A stretch of 64,000 bases of DNA from Nymphalis io (Eukaryota; Arthropoda; Insecta; Lepidoptera; Nymphalidae). Of the stretch, positions 44,833 through 56,315 are shown in pieces. The notes beneath the pieces are model-generated. The model worked only from the letters and a program-made list of their open reading frames with translations, was not told the DNA's origin and searched no databases. Every line of letters starts with the position of its first letter. Positions within the stretch are counted from its first letter, which is position 1. The stretch covers positions 3,720,001 to 3,784,000 of the forward strand of contig NC_065910.1 of assembly GCF_905147045.1 (NCBI RefSeq). Direction: 5' to 3'. The position numbers and the translations under genes are program-made.

Positions 44833-46069
44833 TCCGCATCCAATAATATTCCTTTAATTATTTAAGTATTAATTTACTTAGGTAATATTATGTCAGAACT
44901 AATATTGAAATTTAATATTTTTAAAATTCTTCCTTTGACAAGAAACACAGATTTATTTCGAATAAGTCGCGATGTCGTCTCATCTACGTTTATAATATTC
45001 ACCCTATAATTTTGTAAAATGATGAAAGATTTTTTTACACCGATGAATAGATAAATTGAATTGGTGGAATTTTCTACTAAAATTCTTTTTATTTTTTTGT
45101 CAGCATATCTCGCAGCTACAGTTATCTGATGACCTCGATTGTCGCTGTCCCGCTCTTCCATATGTATAGTGATAAAGATAGCGAAGTTCAATTTATAGGA
45201 GATTTCATTTAGATTATGATCAGTGCAACAATTTTGCTGCGTTTTTTCGCTCGATTCGTTCGCTTCATTCGAATTTTTCTTATTGAATTTAGTTTCCGAT
45301 TGGATACTTCATGATTGAGTATTGTAAATGTTTTAAGATATAAATAAAAAATAAATAAATATAATTTCAACTCGTTTATTATATAAAACTTAATTATACA
45401 TACAGAGATATAAGAGACAAAATATTGATAATATCCCTTTTTTTAAATATACCGTTAAATAAATAATTGTAATTAATTCAATAGCATAATTTCAATCTAA
45501 AAAAAATCCTAACAATGAACCAATAAAAAAATATAATAATTTTAAAAAAATCCTTGTTTTATTTCAATAATGCATCAGAAGGTCGTCATCATATTATTAT
45601 CCAAGAAATCTTTTTTTAAATTATTAAATTGAAAGAAATGCCTTTCAGTATAAATTGATAAAACCTTACTAGGAAATAAATAAAGTTAATCTATGGAAAC
45701 GACTTATATACTAGAATGAAACACGAAACCCCAAAAAGAACTTATAGCTCAACAATAGTTGTAAACTATAGGTAAGAAGCTTTTCGTAACTACGTATTTC
45801 CAACACTTGGAATGTTTTAGCACTTTCAAAGATCTTGGCCTTTGAGATGAAAATATTATTCATCATGCAGGCCTCGAGCAACTCCTTTACATGTACGAAA
45901 CAATCCAATTAGCCGCGAAACTACAGCCATGTGTACATACACTATATATTTTCTGTATATTTCGTTGTTATCACAAAATAATAAAAAAGTATGACTAATT
46001 GATTATTAATAAAAATGTGCGGATAACTTTACTTTTGCTACTTATTTAGTAACTTAGTTAAAACGTAAG
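44833..46069. other. No gene seen
   Basis: The minus-strand frame 44874-45191 is 105 codons long but has no recognisable domain, and no splice context was found. Listed as probably chance. Confidence 0.4.
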
Positions 46070-46136
46070 TTGCCACCCTTTCATCAGATATTCTACCGCC
46101 AAACAGCAGTACTTGGTTTTGTGGTGTTCCGGTTTA
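46070..46136 (+). repeat. SINE-A, short inner fragment
   Basis: CACCCTTTCATCAGATATTCTACCGCCAAACAGCAGTACTTGGTTTTGTGGTGTTCCGGTTT matches the second quarter of the family only. Confidence 0.8.
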
Positions 46137-46653
46137 TTCCTCGACCGCAAATTTTAATTTTTTATATAACAGTTTATTTAATTTATTATAAAGAACAAAA
46201 TTGCAATCGATACTGGAATATAAATATACTGCAAAGACGGTAGCACGAAAAGCGAGCAATAAGAATGTAAATTTTCAACAGTTGGGCATCAGTAATCAAT
46301 AATTATATGAACAATTTAAAAGCGCTTCAAGCGATCGCATGTAAGTTTCGATAAGTTTCGAAGTTTCGGCCTCAGTTAGCGATACCCAACTATTTATCGA
46401 ACCAAAAGACATTCGAGAAATTTCATTAACAAAGTTAAACATTCATTATTATTGTAATATAATGTAATAACCATTACATTATTTTTAATATTTAAGGGTT
46501 TAACATAAATAATTCTTATGTAAATCATTAACAAAAATTTATTATTTATGTTGTTACTAGAACTTTATAATAAAAAAGAATATAAATAATATTTTTATGA
46601 AAATTTCTGAAACACATTAGTTTGTTTCTGGACTGGAAATTGGTAAGCAATAC
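46137..46653. other. No gene seen
   Basis: No supported feature. Confidence 0.5.
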
Positions 46654-46987
46654 CATACCATGAGTACCGTAACAGCCTGTGAATGTTCCACTGCTGGGCT
46701 AAAGGCCTCTTCTCCTTTTTTTTTTAGGAGAAGGTTTGGAGCTTATTCCAACACGCTGCTCCAATGCGGGTTGGTGAAATACACATGTAGCAGAAATTCA
46801 GTGAAATTAGATACATGTAGGTTTCTTCACGATGTTTTCCTTCACCGTAAAGCACGAGATGAATTATAATCACAAATTAAGCACATGAAAATTCAGTGGT
46901 GCTTGCCCGGGCTTGAATCCACGATCATACGCTTAAGATTCACGCGTTCTTACCACCGGGCCATATCGGCGCTTCATACCATGAGTA
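46654..46987 (-). repeat. SINE-C, full length with 13-base target duplication
   Basis: The element (about 46667-46974) runs from CCGTAACAGCCTGTGAATG to the complement of the head (GCTTGAATCCACGATC; TTACCACCGGGCCATATCGGC). CATACCATGAGTA flanks it at 46654-46666 and 46975-46987. The tail is a single TAACAG unit. Frame 46660-46869 is not a gene. Confidence 0.94.
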
Positions 46988-47559
46988 TTCATTACTAAAT
47001 ATTGTTTCTTATTGTGATCGCTTTAGTTGCATAAAATCCCTATTACCTGTGTCTGCCTGGCCAAGAAACAATTTACAGATTTACTATCGCTCATAACGAT
47101 CTCCTACAGACAACCTGTCATAATGTAGCGTAGACATAAAAACTTCTTTAAAATATTTAAATTGAAAGGTTTCTCGATATTTAATTTGAACGAATCGATG
47201 CTCAAATTACAATAATTTGCAATTAGAAGCGTGATTGAAATGTGGTGGGCGCGATAAGTGCAAACGGCACCGTGTTCTCCCCAAGACTGCCGTTGCAGAC
47301 ACAACATTCCCATATGGTATTTGCATCTCGGTGTTGCTATTTGTTAGCATCGATTCCACACAAGTATCGATTTGACATTTCGATCCATTTCGTAAACTAG
47401 CAACACTAAAAAACTAAGTTCTCTTATCGCTAATAAATGGCGTTGCAAACTCTGCGATATATTTTCAAAGACTTAGAAGATTATATTATGTAGTGAATTC
47501 AAGCAAAGTGAAACAATATTTAACTAAGAAAATTTTGCGTCAAACGCTTCTAATCAATC

Positions 47560-47690
47560 AATATGTTCTTTATTCAAGTAGGCTCATAAAAGCATTTGAA
47601 TTGACGTGTTATAATTGAATTAAAATGTAAAGTTTCCATCGGTTCGAAATGACGACTCAACCATGAAGAGCTAACAAGAAATAAAGTAGT
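47560..47690. repeat. Interspersed repeat, LINE-3'-end-like
   Basis: TTCTTTATTCAAGTAGGCTCATAAAAGCATTTGAA..TGAATTAAAATGTAAAGTTTCCATCGGTTCGAAATG shares order and wording with 54770-54905. Phrases of this kind recur in butterfly genomes. Family not certain. Confidence 0.45.
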
Positions 47691-48179
47691 TTTAATCTTA
47701 TCCACATAATAATTAAATTTGCTTTTTATAATCTATATTTTTTTGTCAAATAAAATTATTTAGTAATTTTTTTTCTTTAATTTAATAATAGACTAATAGT
47801 TTTGAATAGTAAAAGGTATGTATGTATGTATTACTAAATGGATTTAATATTATTTCTTACGATGTCAATCATAGTACAAGCCTGAGTTCATTACGATATT
47901 AGTTATCAAAATATATATATCATATTCATTAGTCGCACGTTAACGAGCTATAAACCGCTTCTAACTAGATCTTATAATTGTATTAAAAGCTTTCCAGTCT
48001 TGCTTATTTACTTATACGCTGTTTACTTAAGACTAAAACTCAATCTTAGATATAAACCTTAACAGTTTACAATAGACTTTACACTATTTGGTCGAGTTGT
48101 AAGAGGTCAATAACATCATCTGCGAGGAAAACTACTGAAAATACTTTTGATTGTTTGTTTGTTTTTTATTTTATTATAT
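47691..48179. other. No gene seen
   Basis: No supported feature. Confidence 0.5.
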
Positions 48180-48500
48180 TTAGCTAGCTATACCGACTTC
48201 ACACGGATCGAATAAGGGTCTGTACAAAATGTTTATATAGTAATATATACAACTCAATCTGTGTAAGTGGCGCGCGCCAGTAAAGCTCCGCGTTGGCATG
48301 ATTTTTTTCCATAGTCAAATTTCAGTCAATTTACCCAAAACGTATTGAATTAAACATCTTTATAAATCACTTCGTCCATTGGTAAAAATTTAATCAAAAT
48401 TTCATCCGATTCCAATCCGTTCAAGACTTTTTGAGTTTATCGCATTTAGATAGACAGACATACAGCAGCGGCAGGGGTTTTGTTATTATATTCTCTATTT
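48180..48500. repeat. Degenerate transposon remnant
   Basis: Contains GTGGCGCGCGCCAG and TTTCATCCGATTCCAATCCGTTCAAGACTTTTTGAGTTTATCGCATTTAGATAGACAGACATAC, phrasing common to lepidopteran DNA transposons. Ends are not resolved. Confidence 0.35.
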
Positions 48501-48550
48501 TTATTAGATAGTTTTTTTTTTGTAATAATAGTACATGCAATACAGACTTA

Positions 48551-48829
48551 CTGGTGCTAGGGCTTTGTGCAAGCTCGTCTGGATAGGTACCACCCACTCA
48601 TCGGATATTCTACCGCAAAACAGCAGTACTTGGTATTGTTGTATTTCAATTTGAAGTGTGAGTGAGCCAGTGTAATTACAGGTACAAGGGACATATCATC
48701 TTAGTTCCCAAGGTTGGTGGCGCATTGGCGTTGCAAGCGATGATTAACATTTCTTACTATGCCAATGTCTTACTTTCCATCAGGTGGCCCATATGCTCGT
48801 CCGCCTACCTATACTTTAAAAAAAAAAAA
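48551..48829 (+). repeat. SINE-A, near full length
   Basis: CTGGTGCTAGGGCTTTGTGCAAGC to CCATCAGGTGGCCCATATGCTCGTCCGCCTACCTATACTTTAAAAAAAAAAAA. A short gap removes GGGCGTTGGTGACCAC before CATCAGG. The frame 48662-48874 is not a gene. Confidence 0.92.
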
Positions 48830-50444
48830 CCAAAAAAGACAGACAGTAATCAAAAACCAAAAAGCAACTCATAAAGCAACCTTATCGAAAACAAAATAAG
48901 GGATATTATTGTATCACTGACATTTTTATATAGAAACCTCAAACCTAACTACATAACCGAAGTAAATCCGAGATGACGTCGCTACAAGGGATGCCAATGC
49001 AGCGACCGAGAATAAACCACATAGTTTCTGACCCTACGACCAGTCATTAAGAATCCGCTGGAGTATAATCAGTACAGCGCTTACAGCGCAGCAAAATATC
49101 ACTAAATAAAGTCGGAAAGTATAGGTATAGGCGGTAGTAGAAGTATTTATTAAATGATAAAAATCTTAAAATAAATGTTATTTTATTTTTTATTAGATTT
49201 ATTTTACTAAAGTGTTATACATTTCAATCTGTGTTCTTTATAATATTTATGCATAAGTTATTAAAATTACCAATTTATGAAGTTCCGATCGTCGTTAAGC
49301 ATGGTTTTTGATATTGAGTTATATTTTCATTAGCTATACAAATACGCATCTGTCTTAATAACATAAATACATTATCCAGTACCTGCTTTAAGGACTCTTG
49401 AAATATAACTTTTTATTATATAATATTTATATTTTAATAGTTATGAGGGTTAGTTTTAAGCTTCATTCAATTTCGTTCAAATAAAATTTGTTATTAATAA
49501 ATTAAGTGTTTCTAATTCTTATTAATATATTGTTATCATGATTAATATAATTAATTAATTATATAAATAAAAATTACATTCCCTAATTGGTATTATTTGA
49601 AAAATATTACTTAAAATGATACGAAAATAAACTTCTCTTTCATTGTGGTTTTCTATGAGATTTTCTTTTATGTTTTTTTTGTGTAAATATATTATGTTTA
49701 TCCGAATCATTTGAAATGTTATACCATTCAAAGTATTCTCTTAGGAAATATTATCTTTTAAGTTCGATGGTTTTATTTATACGATTCAAAGAAATAAGAC
49801 TTCAAATGTATACGTATAATAAAAATGTAACAAGGCGATGTCTGTACATTAAAGATATTGGGAAAAAACTAGAAGCCATAATAATAGTTTTTAGAATGTT
49901 CGTCTTTCTGTTTGTATGTTTGTACCCGCATCACGCAAAAACTACTTGAATTGACCGACGGAATTGAATGCGTTTTTTTCCGATGCATTGCTTGATAGAG
50001 GTCTAACTTAAAATGTAGGCTCCATTTTACCGGAAGAAAATATCTAATATCAGATTTTTTTATTTGATATTACCCGGAGCTCATGTTATTGAATGAACTT
50101 AATGAAACTTCTGAATTAACAGATTTTGATGAAATTATCGCCGCACTAACATAGTCGTTGTATATAGTTGTTTAAAAAAAACATAGACGGCGCTGTTTAT
50201 ATTTTGAAAGTTTATCTCAACCGATTATAACTACTTTCATACAATAATAATAAAACAATATTTAGTATTGTTTCATCAAAAACAGAAGTGGAAAAATAAT
50301 TGTAGCCAAAGAATCGAATACAAAAGAATAGAATAGAAGGACACACAAACTTGAACAGAAATTACAAATAAAAACAGGGCGACTACAGAGTCACCCTGTT
50401 CTTATAGGTAAGGTTCTTTTTCCTATACAAAATATTATTATTCA
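48830..50444. other. No gene seen
   Basis: The frame 49716-49949 has no signature. No repeat recognised. Confidence 0.4.
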
Positions 50445-50714
50445 TCTATACTAACATTATAAAGAGGTAAGATTTGATTTTTTTGTATGTTTGTTTGTAA
50501 TGGATAAACTCAAAAACTACTAAATAAATTTTGAAAATTATTTTACCTACAGAAAGCTACATTATTTTTGAAAAACATAGACAGTATTTTATTTTCAAAC
50601 AATTAAAGGTGAATATGAAAATTGCAATAATATACCCCAAGGCATCAAATTTTTTATGTATTATCTACTAAGATAGATCTGTTCAACCCGGACGAAGTCA
50701 GGGCGGGCTGCTAG
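50445..50714 (+). mobile_element. Short non-autonomous Helitron
   Basis: Starts TCTATACTAACATTATAAAG after an A and ends GGGCGGGCTGCTAG before a T, which fits Helitron rules (5' TC, 3' CTAG, insertion between A and T). A G+C-rich foldback (CCCGGACGAAGTCAGGGCGGG) precedes the end. About 270 bp, non-coding. The terminal wording matches short Helitrons common in butterflies, from memory. Confidence 0.7.
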
Positions 50715-51031
50715 TAATGTACATAATTTAAAGGCGAAGTGCATAGAATTCTTCCACTTTGTTCATGCATTCCTATTGTTATGTGGGTAGATATCAAACT
50801 AACAAGCAGCTTATGAGTTACCGGCTTACGTTAGCACGGCTTATAGGGTTAGGCTTAGGGCTATATATAGGGTTGAGGATAATCAATCATAGCAGTTAGC
50901 AGGCTTGCTACATCGCCGACTAGGTGCTACGCCTGGTATTATCGCTTTTAAGCCAATAAGCGTCATTGTACGCGGTCAGATGACGGTACTATCGCACCAG
51001 TACTCATTTTTATATATATAATGTTGAAAAA

Positions 51032-51037
<6 letters not shown>

Positions 51038-51100
<63 letters not shown>

Positions 51101-51115
51101 TATATATATATATAA
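51038..51115. repeat. (AT)n microsatellite
   Basis: Long AT run interrupted once by AAA near 51093. The Tyr/Ile-repeat frames across it are artefacts. Confidence 0.97.
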
Positions 51116-51956
51116 ATGAAAATGAATATATTTGAATCTTTCTGATTTTGTTCTGCACATGTCGTGGAAATGTTTAATTAAGATAACAAGACTTAACACC
51201 TATTTATTTGAAGTTCTAATTTCTTAGTGTATATTTTTTGGTTGTCCAATATCAATACATAAATATAATAACACATTATCGTGTGCCTGGTAACGACAAC
51301 ACCATAGGTCACTGAGCAGCTTACGTGCCGTGACGTTATGAAATTCGGGATTTCATTCAGTTAGTTAAGGGACAACCTAGTTCCCTGAATTAACAGAATG
51401 AACTATTACACAATATACAATGAAAAACATGTACACCATTACATCGTTCTATATAATAATAATTATATGTATGTATATTCATAATTTACCGTGTTTATTT
51501 AAAGTCGTAGAATATTTTCATTACACCATGACAAAAAAAAAAACATTTAAAGACAGAAAAAAAGGCACAGCCGTTTGTAAGATACAACTCTAATAACTAA
51601 AAATATTGTTACAGACGCATAGTACAATAAAGGGACTAATTCCCTTTCTTATACATAAAATAAGTTAGTAAAGCGATAAAACACTTAACAGGGAACGGGA
51701 AAGTAGGACCTAACTAAATATACCGTAATACTTTAAGGATTAGCCGTTCTATCTAAAACGTCGCTGGAGGCTTGGTTAGTATAAATAACAATCTCGTGAG
51801 TGAAGCGCTTATCTCGTCGATGAAAACGTTATAGTAAATTTTTATAGTAGTAACCTACATCGATACTTTATATTGTTATACGATTCTCTTTATTAGAAAG
51901 GTCCCTCACGATAATTTTCCTTTTAAAACTATATTTAAGCGTTAGGAGTTTATAAA
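51116..51956. other. No gene seen
   Basis: No supported feature. Confidence 0.5.
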
Positions 51957-52125
51957 GTAACAGTCTCTAAATTGCCTATTATGGAGGTAAGACCTTCTCT
52001 AATTTTATGGAGATGTGCTTGTTTTCCTTAATTGATGTGCACGTGACGAATTATAAACACAAATTGATTAGAGAAAATGCAATATTGCTTGCCCGAGTTT
52101 GAATCCGCCTTCTTAATAGCAAATT
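51957..52125 (-). repeat. SINE-C, internally shortened
   Basis: GTAACAGTCTCTAAATTGCC..GTAAGACCTTCTCTAATTTTATGGAG jumps to TGTTTTCCTTAATTGATGTGCACGTGACGAATTATAAACACAAATTGATTAG..GCTTGCCCGAGTTTGAATCCGCC (B box complement). Confidence 0.7.
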
Positions 52126-52407
52126 ATTATTTTAATTAATAACTACCATTACATTCAATGCTGAATATGGTCAATGGGAACTTAGATATTATTCCTTGAT
52201 GTCATTGAATACTGATTTATTAGCCCGTAAAGCCAGAACAAAGCAATTCGTAGTATTAATGTTTTAAAGAAGAATTACCGATTAGTCAGACTTTCACAGA
52301 CAGGTTACACAAGGTCTTGTAAAAATATTAAAATAAAATAAATACCTAAAATATAGGATATACATTTTTGTTACTCTCTAAGAACCCTATTGAAAAGATG
52401 AGAAAGA

Positions 52408-52617
52408 CTCACGTGTTCCCCTCCTCTTACAACCCGGTTTCCTTCGAGGCGAGGCGACGAGGCGTGAAGAGGCATCTTGCGGGCCGGCAAGGCGAAGGCG
52501 GCTAGTGCAGAACGTTTTTCCCGTCTGTACTGGCCGTCGTCGCGTTTGGACTCTACTACCACTTACCATCAGATGGAGTAGAGTCATTTGCCCTCCCGGC
52601 GAATATAAAAAAAAAGA
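52408..52617 (+). pseudogene. CR1/L2-like LINE, 3' end, second copy
   Basis: Closely matches 38900-39108: CTCACGTGTTCCCCTCCTCTTACAACCCGG, then CATCTTGCGGGCCGGCAAGGCG, the TACTACCACTTACCATCAGATGGAGTAGAG hairpin and a poly(A) end. It has a small internal duplication, GGCGAGGCGACGAGGCG. It is truncated within the last 20 codons. Minus-strand frames here are shadows. Confidence 0.8.
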
Positions 52618-53277
52618 CTCATAAACCAGTTTGAGTGAGATATGTTTTACCAGATTTTTTAGGAGAAGATTCCACAATTTTTTGACTCAAGGTTGGTTCT
52701 AAGTTTACTAACTTACTCGTCTTAACCAAATTTAATTAAATCCTGATTAACATACATTTGAGCTTAGAGAACCTGTATATTATAACACAAGGAATAACAT
52801 AAATTTAGTCACCAACTCAAATTTATCCATAGATTTGTCACTTGATGTTTGTATATTTGTTTTTTATGAACACATCATGGAAAAATTATATATGATTTCG
52901 AATAAACATTTATAAATAACGATCGAATAAAAATGTTTGTACCAGGCACGGGGTCGTACGAATATGTTACATCTCTTTTCCCCATCTTTTTCCCTTACAT
53001 GAATTAAACATTAGCGTCCGACAATACTTTGTACGGTAAGTTGTTTTCGTGACCTTGCATCCAAAACTACGATTGCCTTGCTCTTATTCAAGCCGAAACA
53101 CTTTAACGGACAATTAAACATGTTTTGTTTTCCATTTGTGTACTTCAAAGGAAATAATTTATTTTTATATAAATTCAAAGCTTTGTTTAAATGGATTTCA
53201 TTTAGTTGGATTACATTAACAAACAATGTAAGCAGAGCGACATTCATTGTTAGTTTTAATGTTATTTAACACTGACT
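52618..53277. other. No gene seen
   Basis: Overlapping frames at 53011-53247 (minus) and 53078-53269 (plus) cover the same bases and are not convincing. Confidence 0.4.
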
Positions 53278-53292
53278 GTATATATATATATG

Positions 53293-53353
<61 letters not shown>

Positions 53354-53357
53354 ATAT
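53278..53357. repeat. (TA)n microsatellite
   Basis: TA run interrupted and bounded by GTTATATA. Directly next to a SINE-C. Confidence 0.95.
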
Positions 53358-53359
53358 AC

Positions 53360-53563
53360 CAATGTGTTTTCATGTGCTTAATTTGAGCTTATAATTCATC
53401 TTAGCTCAGCCGTGATCAAAAACATCGTGAGTAAACATGTATGTGGCGGGTGAAAAAATGTACGAAGTTTATCCATCAACTCAAATTGGCGAAGTGCGGT
53501 GGAGTGGGGCCAAACCTTCTAAAAAAAGACAAGAGGACTTAGTCCAGCAGTGGGACATTTGAA
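53360..53563 (+). repeat. SINE-C, head missing, diverged
   Basis: TGTTTTCATGTGCTTAATTTGAGCTTATAATTCATC..AAAACATCGTGAGTAAACATG..GTGCGGTGGAGTGGGGCCAAACCTTC..GGACTTAGTCCAGCAGTGGGACATTTGAAG. Confidence 0.75.
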
Positions 53564-53589
53564 GTTGAACTTAAACGCATTACATTGAA

Positions 53590-53665
53590 TTCAGTGGTAC
53601 TTTCCGGATTTGAACTCAGAACATCGGTTAAGATTCTCGTCTTCTAACTTACCCATCAGCGCTCC
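53590..53665 (-). repeat. SINE-C head fragment
   Basis: TTCAGTGGTACTTTCCGGATTTGAACTCAGAACATCGGTTAAGATTCTCG is the complement of the tRNA-like head. It lies tail to tail with the previous copy. Confidence 0.7.
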
Positions 53666-53744
53666 TTTAATTTTTATTAATATAAAATTAAATGTGCATT
53701 AAATTTACAAAAAATATTACATATTTACTTTTAGTTTTAAAAAG

Positions 53745-53925
53745 GGAGTCAGATTGGCAAATGGGCCAAATGGTGGTAAGTGGTAATCACACGGCCCATA
53801 GACATTGGCTCCGTAAGAATTATTAACCATTCCGTACAAATCACCAATGCGTCAGCAATCTTGTAAGCAAAGATGTTATTTAAACAATAATATATTATTG
53901 TTTGGCGATATATATTCTATGATGA
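53745..53925 (-). repeat. SINE-A, diverged, with 22-bp palindrome
   Basis: GGCAAATGGGCCAAATGGTGGTAAGTGG..GACATTGGCTCCGTAAGAATTATTAACCATTCCG..ATCACCAATGCGTCAGCAATCTTG. At 53882-53903 the family body is replaced by the perfect palindrome AAACAATAATA|TATTATTGTTT. Confidence 0.75.
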
Positions 53926-54111
53926 AACAAAGATATTATCCAACTATTTATACAATAGTAATAATAATAATTAGAACGAAAACATGAATATTATTGAACA
54001 ATACTTGTACTCTGTTATTAGTACTCGTTTATGTATTAGTTAGGTAATATAACAATTCTAGTACCCATGCAAATATTACTATTAATCATCAAATTTTACG
54101 TTGCCTGTTTC

Positions 54112-54310
54112 GTTGATCTAGTGGCTAATAATAAGTTCACAGATTAGAAAAATTCTCATTAGCAGCCCGGATTCTAGAAGTTGGAAGTGTGTATACTCCA
54201 GTATCTAGGAAAGCACGTAATGAAAGCAACGGGCTCTAGCGCCTAAACTCTTTCCAGTCTTGTCGGAATAGTCATTCAATTGGATGATGAGTTTGTTATG
54301 CGCCTGTGTT
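54112..54310 (+). repeat. SINE-D, tRNA-headed
   Basis: GATCTAGTGGCTAATAATAAG (A-box-like), a worn B-box region (CAGCCCGGATTCTAG), then GTATCTAGGAAAGCACGTAATGAAAGCAACGGGCTCTAGCGCCTAAACTCTTTCCAGTC, a body known from lepidopteran SINEs. Confidence 0.6.
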
Positions 54311-54339
54311 TGTACACTCTTGTGCACTATAACATTTTT

Positions 54340-54608
54340 TTAGGCAGACGAGCATATGGGCCACCTGATGGTAAGTGGTCACCAACGCCCATAGATATTG
54401 GCACTGTAAGAAATGTTAACCATCGCTTGCATCGCTAATGCGCCACCAACCTTGGGAACTAAGATGTTTTGTCCCTTGCGCCTGTAATTACACTGGATCA
54501 CTCTCCCTTCAAACCGGAACACAATAATACAAAGTACTGCTGTTATGCGGTAGAATATCTGATGAGTGGGTGGTACCTACCCAGATGAGCACAAAGCTCT
54601 ACCACCAG
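54340..54608 (-). repeat. SINE-A, near full length
   Basis: TTTAGGCAGACGAGCATATGGGCCACCTGATGG to GCACAAAGCTCTACCACCAGTA. One of the better minus-strand copies. It immediately follows a SINE-D. Confidence 0.92.
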
Positions 54609-54769
54609 TATGATGATGACGGGCCGCCGCCGCAGCCGAAATTGAACAGGCCATTATCATAATTATGTCGCTTAAATCAACTGTAACTGTTAGACTAAGT
54701 AACTAATTAGGTAGTTAGCATGTTACTTGTGATGCCATTTACTGTATTGTGAAATTAATCTACATATTG

Positions 54770-54905
54770 AGTCAAAAAGTTTATATTAAAATGTTCAAAT
54801 TACTTTATTCGAGTAGGCTCTTGCGAACACTTTTTAAAGATCATTTTACAGGATTGAATTAAATTTAAGTTTACCGTCGGTAAGAAACTCAGAAGTTACT
54901 CTTTG
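54770..54905. repeat. Interspersed repeat, LINE-3'-end-like
   Basis: TTACTTTATTCGAGTAGGCTCTTGCGAACACTTTTTAAAG..TGAATTAAATTTAAGTTTACCGTCGGTAAGAAACTCAGAAGTTACTCTTTG. Same family as 47560-47690. Confidence 0.5.
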
Positions 54906-54990
54906 TAATTAAGTTACAGAAGTAATTAAATGCAATCGAACTATTATTAATCCTGTATGGAAGTCAACACCACATTTTTAATATAATATA

Positions 54991-56149
54991 TCCTTAAATA
55001 ATTAAAATAACTAACCAGAACACATTTGGGCTCATACCTACCCAGATGGAGTCACAATAATAACTTATTAGTTGTAAATTGGAAAATACCAATACAATAT
55101 CTGTAATTATAATAGTGGCTCAAAATAATAATTAAAAAAGCGCTGTAAGCAAAGTAAAATATCAATATTAGCTAGATTTGAATTTCGGAAACTGAGCTGA
55201 ACTATAATATATTATCTATGATTAATATTTTAGGATAAACAAAGAAACAACTTTAAAAGATATTATGATATATTCAGTTCCAGCAAATATAATAATAATG
55301 TTTAATCGATTCTTCAAAAACAACAATGAAACACACCATTGCGATAACATGTAAAGTTTTAGGAAATAGCGTGTTTATTCAGGGAGAAGATAAGACCCAC
55401 TCCTTAAGGGTTTTAGGGCGGAGTTTTGGCATGAGAATAAACAACAGTACGATAAATATATATGATAAACTTAACCTTGATCAATAATAATCATATATGG
55501 GCAATATATGTCGATATTCGACCAATAACATTGTTGAAAAACTAAGTAAAATATATTTATATGAATTTAAATGTTTCGTTTTTTTTCTACTCTTAAACTA
55601 TAAATATAGCTTTTAAACTATAATAGCTAGAACACAAAATAAAAACAAAAAATAAACGGTAAATAAATAGACGAGAAAAAGGTACTGAAGTCTCTTTTGT
55701 CTTTGTCTATTAATTATAAAATAGACGATCGTTGAAGTTTAGCCATAGATAAATATATATTATATTACATTCGAAGTAGATCGGGTATTCTTGGTTCCGT
55801 ACAATTTCAACAATAATTTACGGAAGCTTATGAAACTTTTTTCGAAAAATAACTCATCTAAACACACAGATAATATGAAATTATTAAGGTTACAAGTATG
55901 TCATTTCATGCGATTTGTCGTAGCGTTTTGTCGTAGCGCTACGTTTGTTGTTATGCGGTCCACTGGTTTTATAAATCTCCTACGAAGCATTGGTATGACA
56001 TCTGTTTGAGGCTGTTTATAGTAAGATATTATTAGTATTTTTTAGTTTTGCTTATCATTTTGTTTTATAAAGATAGAGTTGTTTATAATGATATAACATA
56101 GATTATGTATGGGTATGGCTTTTTACAGTACAGGTAGTAAACATCACCC
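54991..56149. other. No gene seen
   Basis: The frame 55791-56009 has no recognisable content. A direct repeat GTCGTAGCG(T/C)T at about 55917-55940 is the only oddity. Confidence 0.4.
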
Positions 56150-56315
56150 TATTAGGGAATGGTTAGGAACTTATTCCAACTTATATGGCAGAATCATATA
56201 TAAGCAAACATGTAGGCCACGTATTTTTTCATTCACCACTGAGCACGCGGTAAATAACAATCACAAACAAAGCACATGAAAAATCTTTGAATGGATTTCA
56301 ATTCGCGATGTTAGA
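56150..56315 (-). repeat. SINE-C, diverged
   Basis: AGGAACTTATTCCAACTTATATGGCAGAATCATATATAAGCAAACATGTAGG..TTCATTCACCACTGAGCACGCGGTAAATAACAATCACAAACAAAGCACATGAAAA. Confidence 0.65.

Noticed and set aside
44874..45191. 105-codon frame on the minus strand
   Set aside because: Long for AT-rich DNA, but with no recognisable motif and no exon signals.
52371..52677. Minus-strand frames over the second LINE 3' end
   Set aside because: Antisense shadows of the CR1/L2-like LINE tail.
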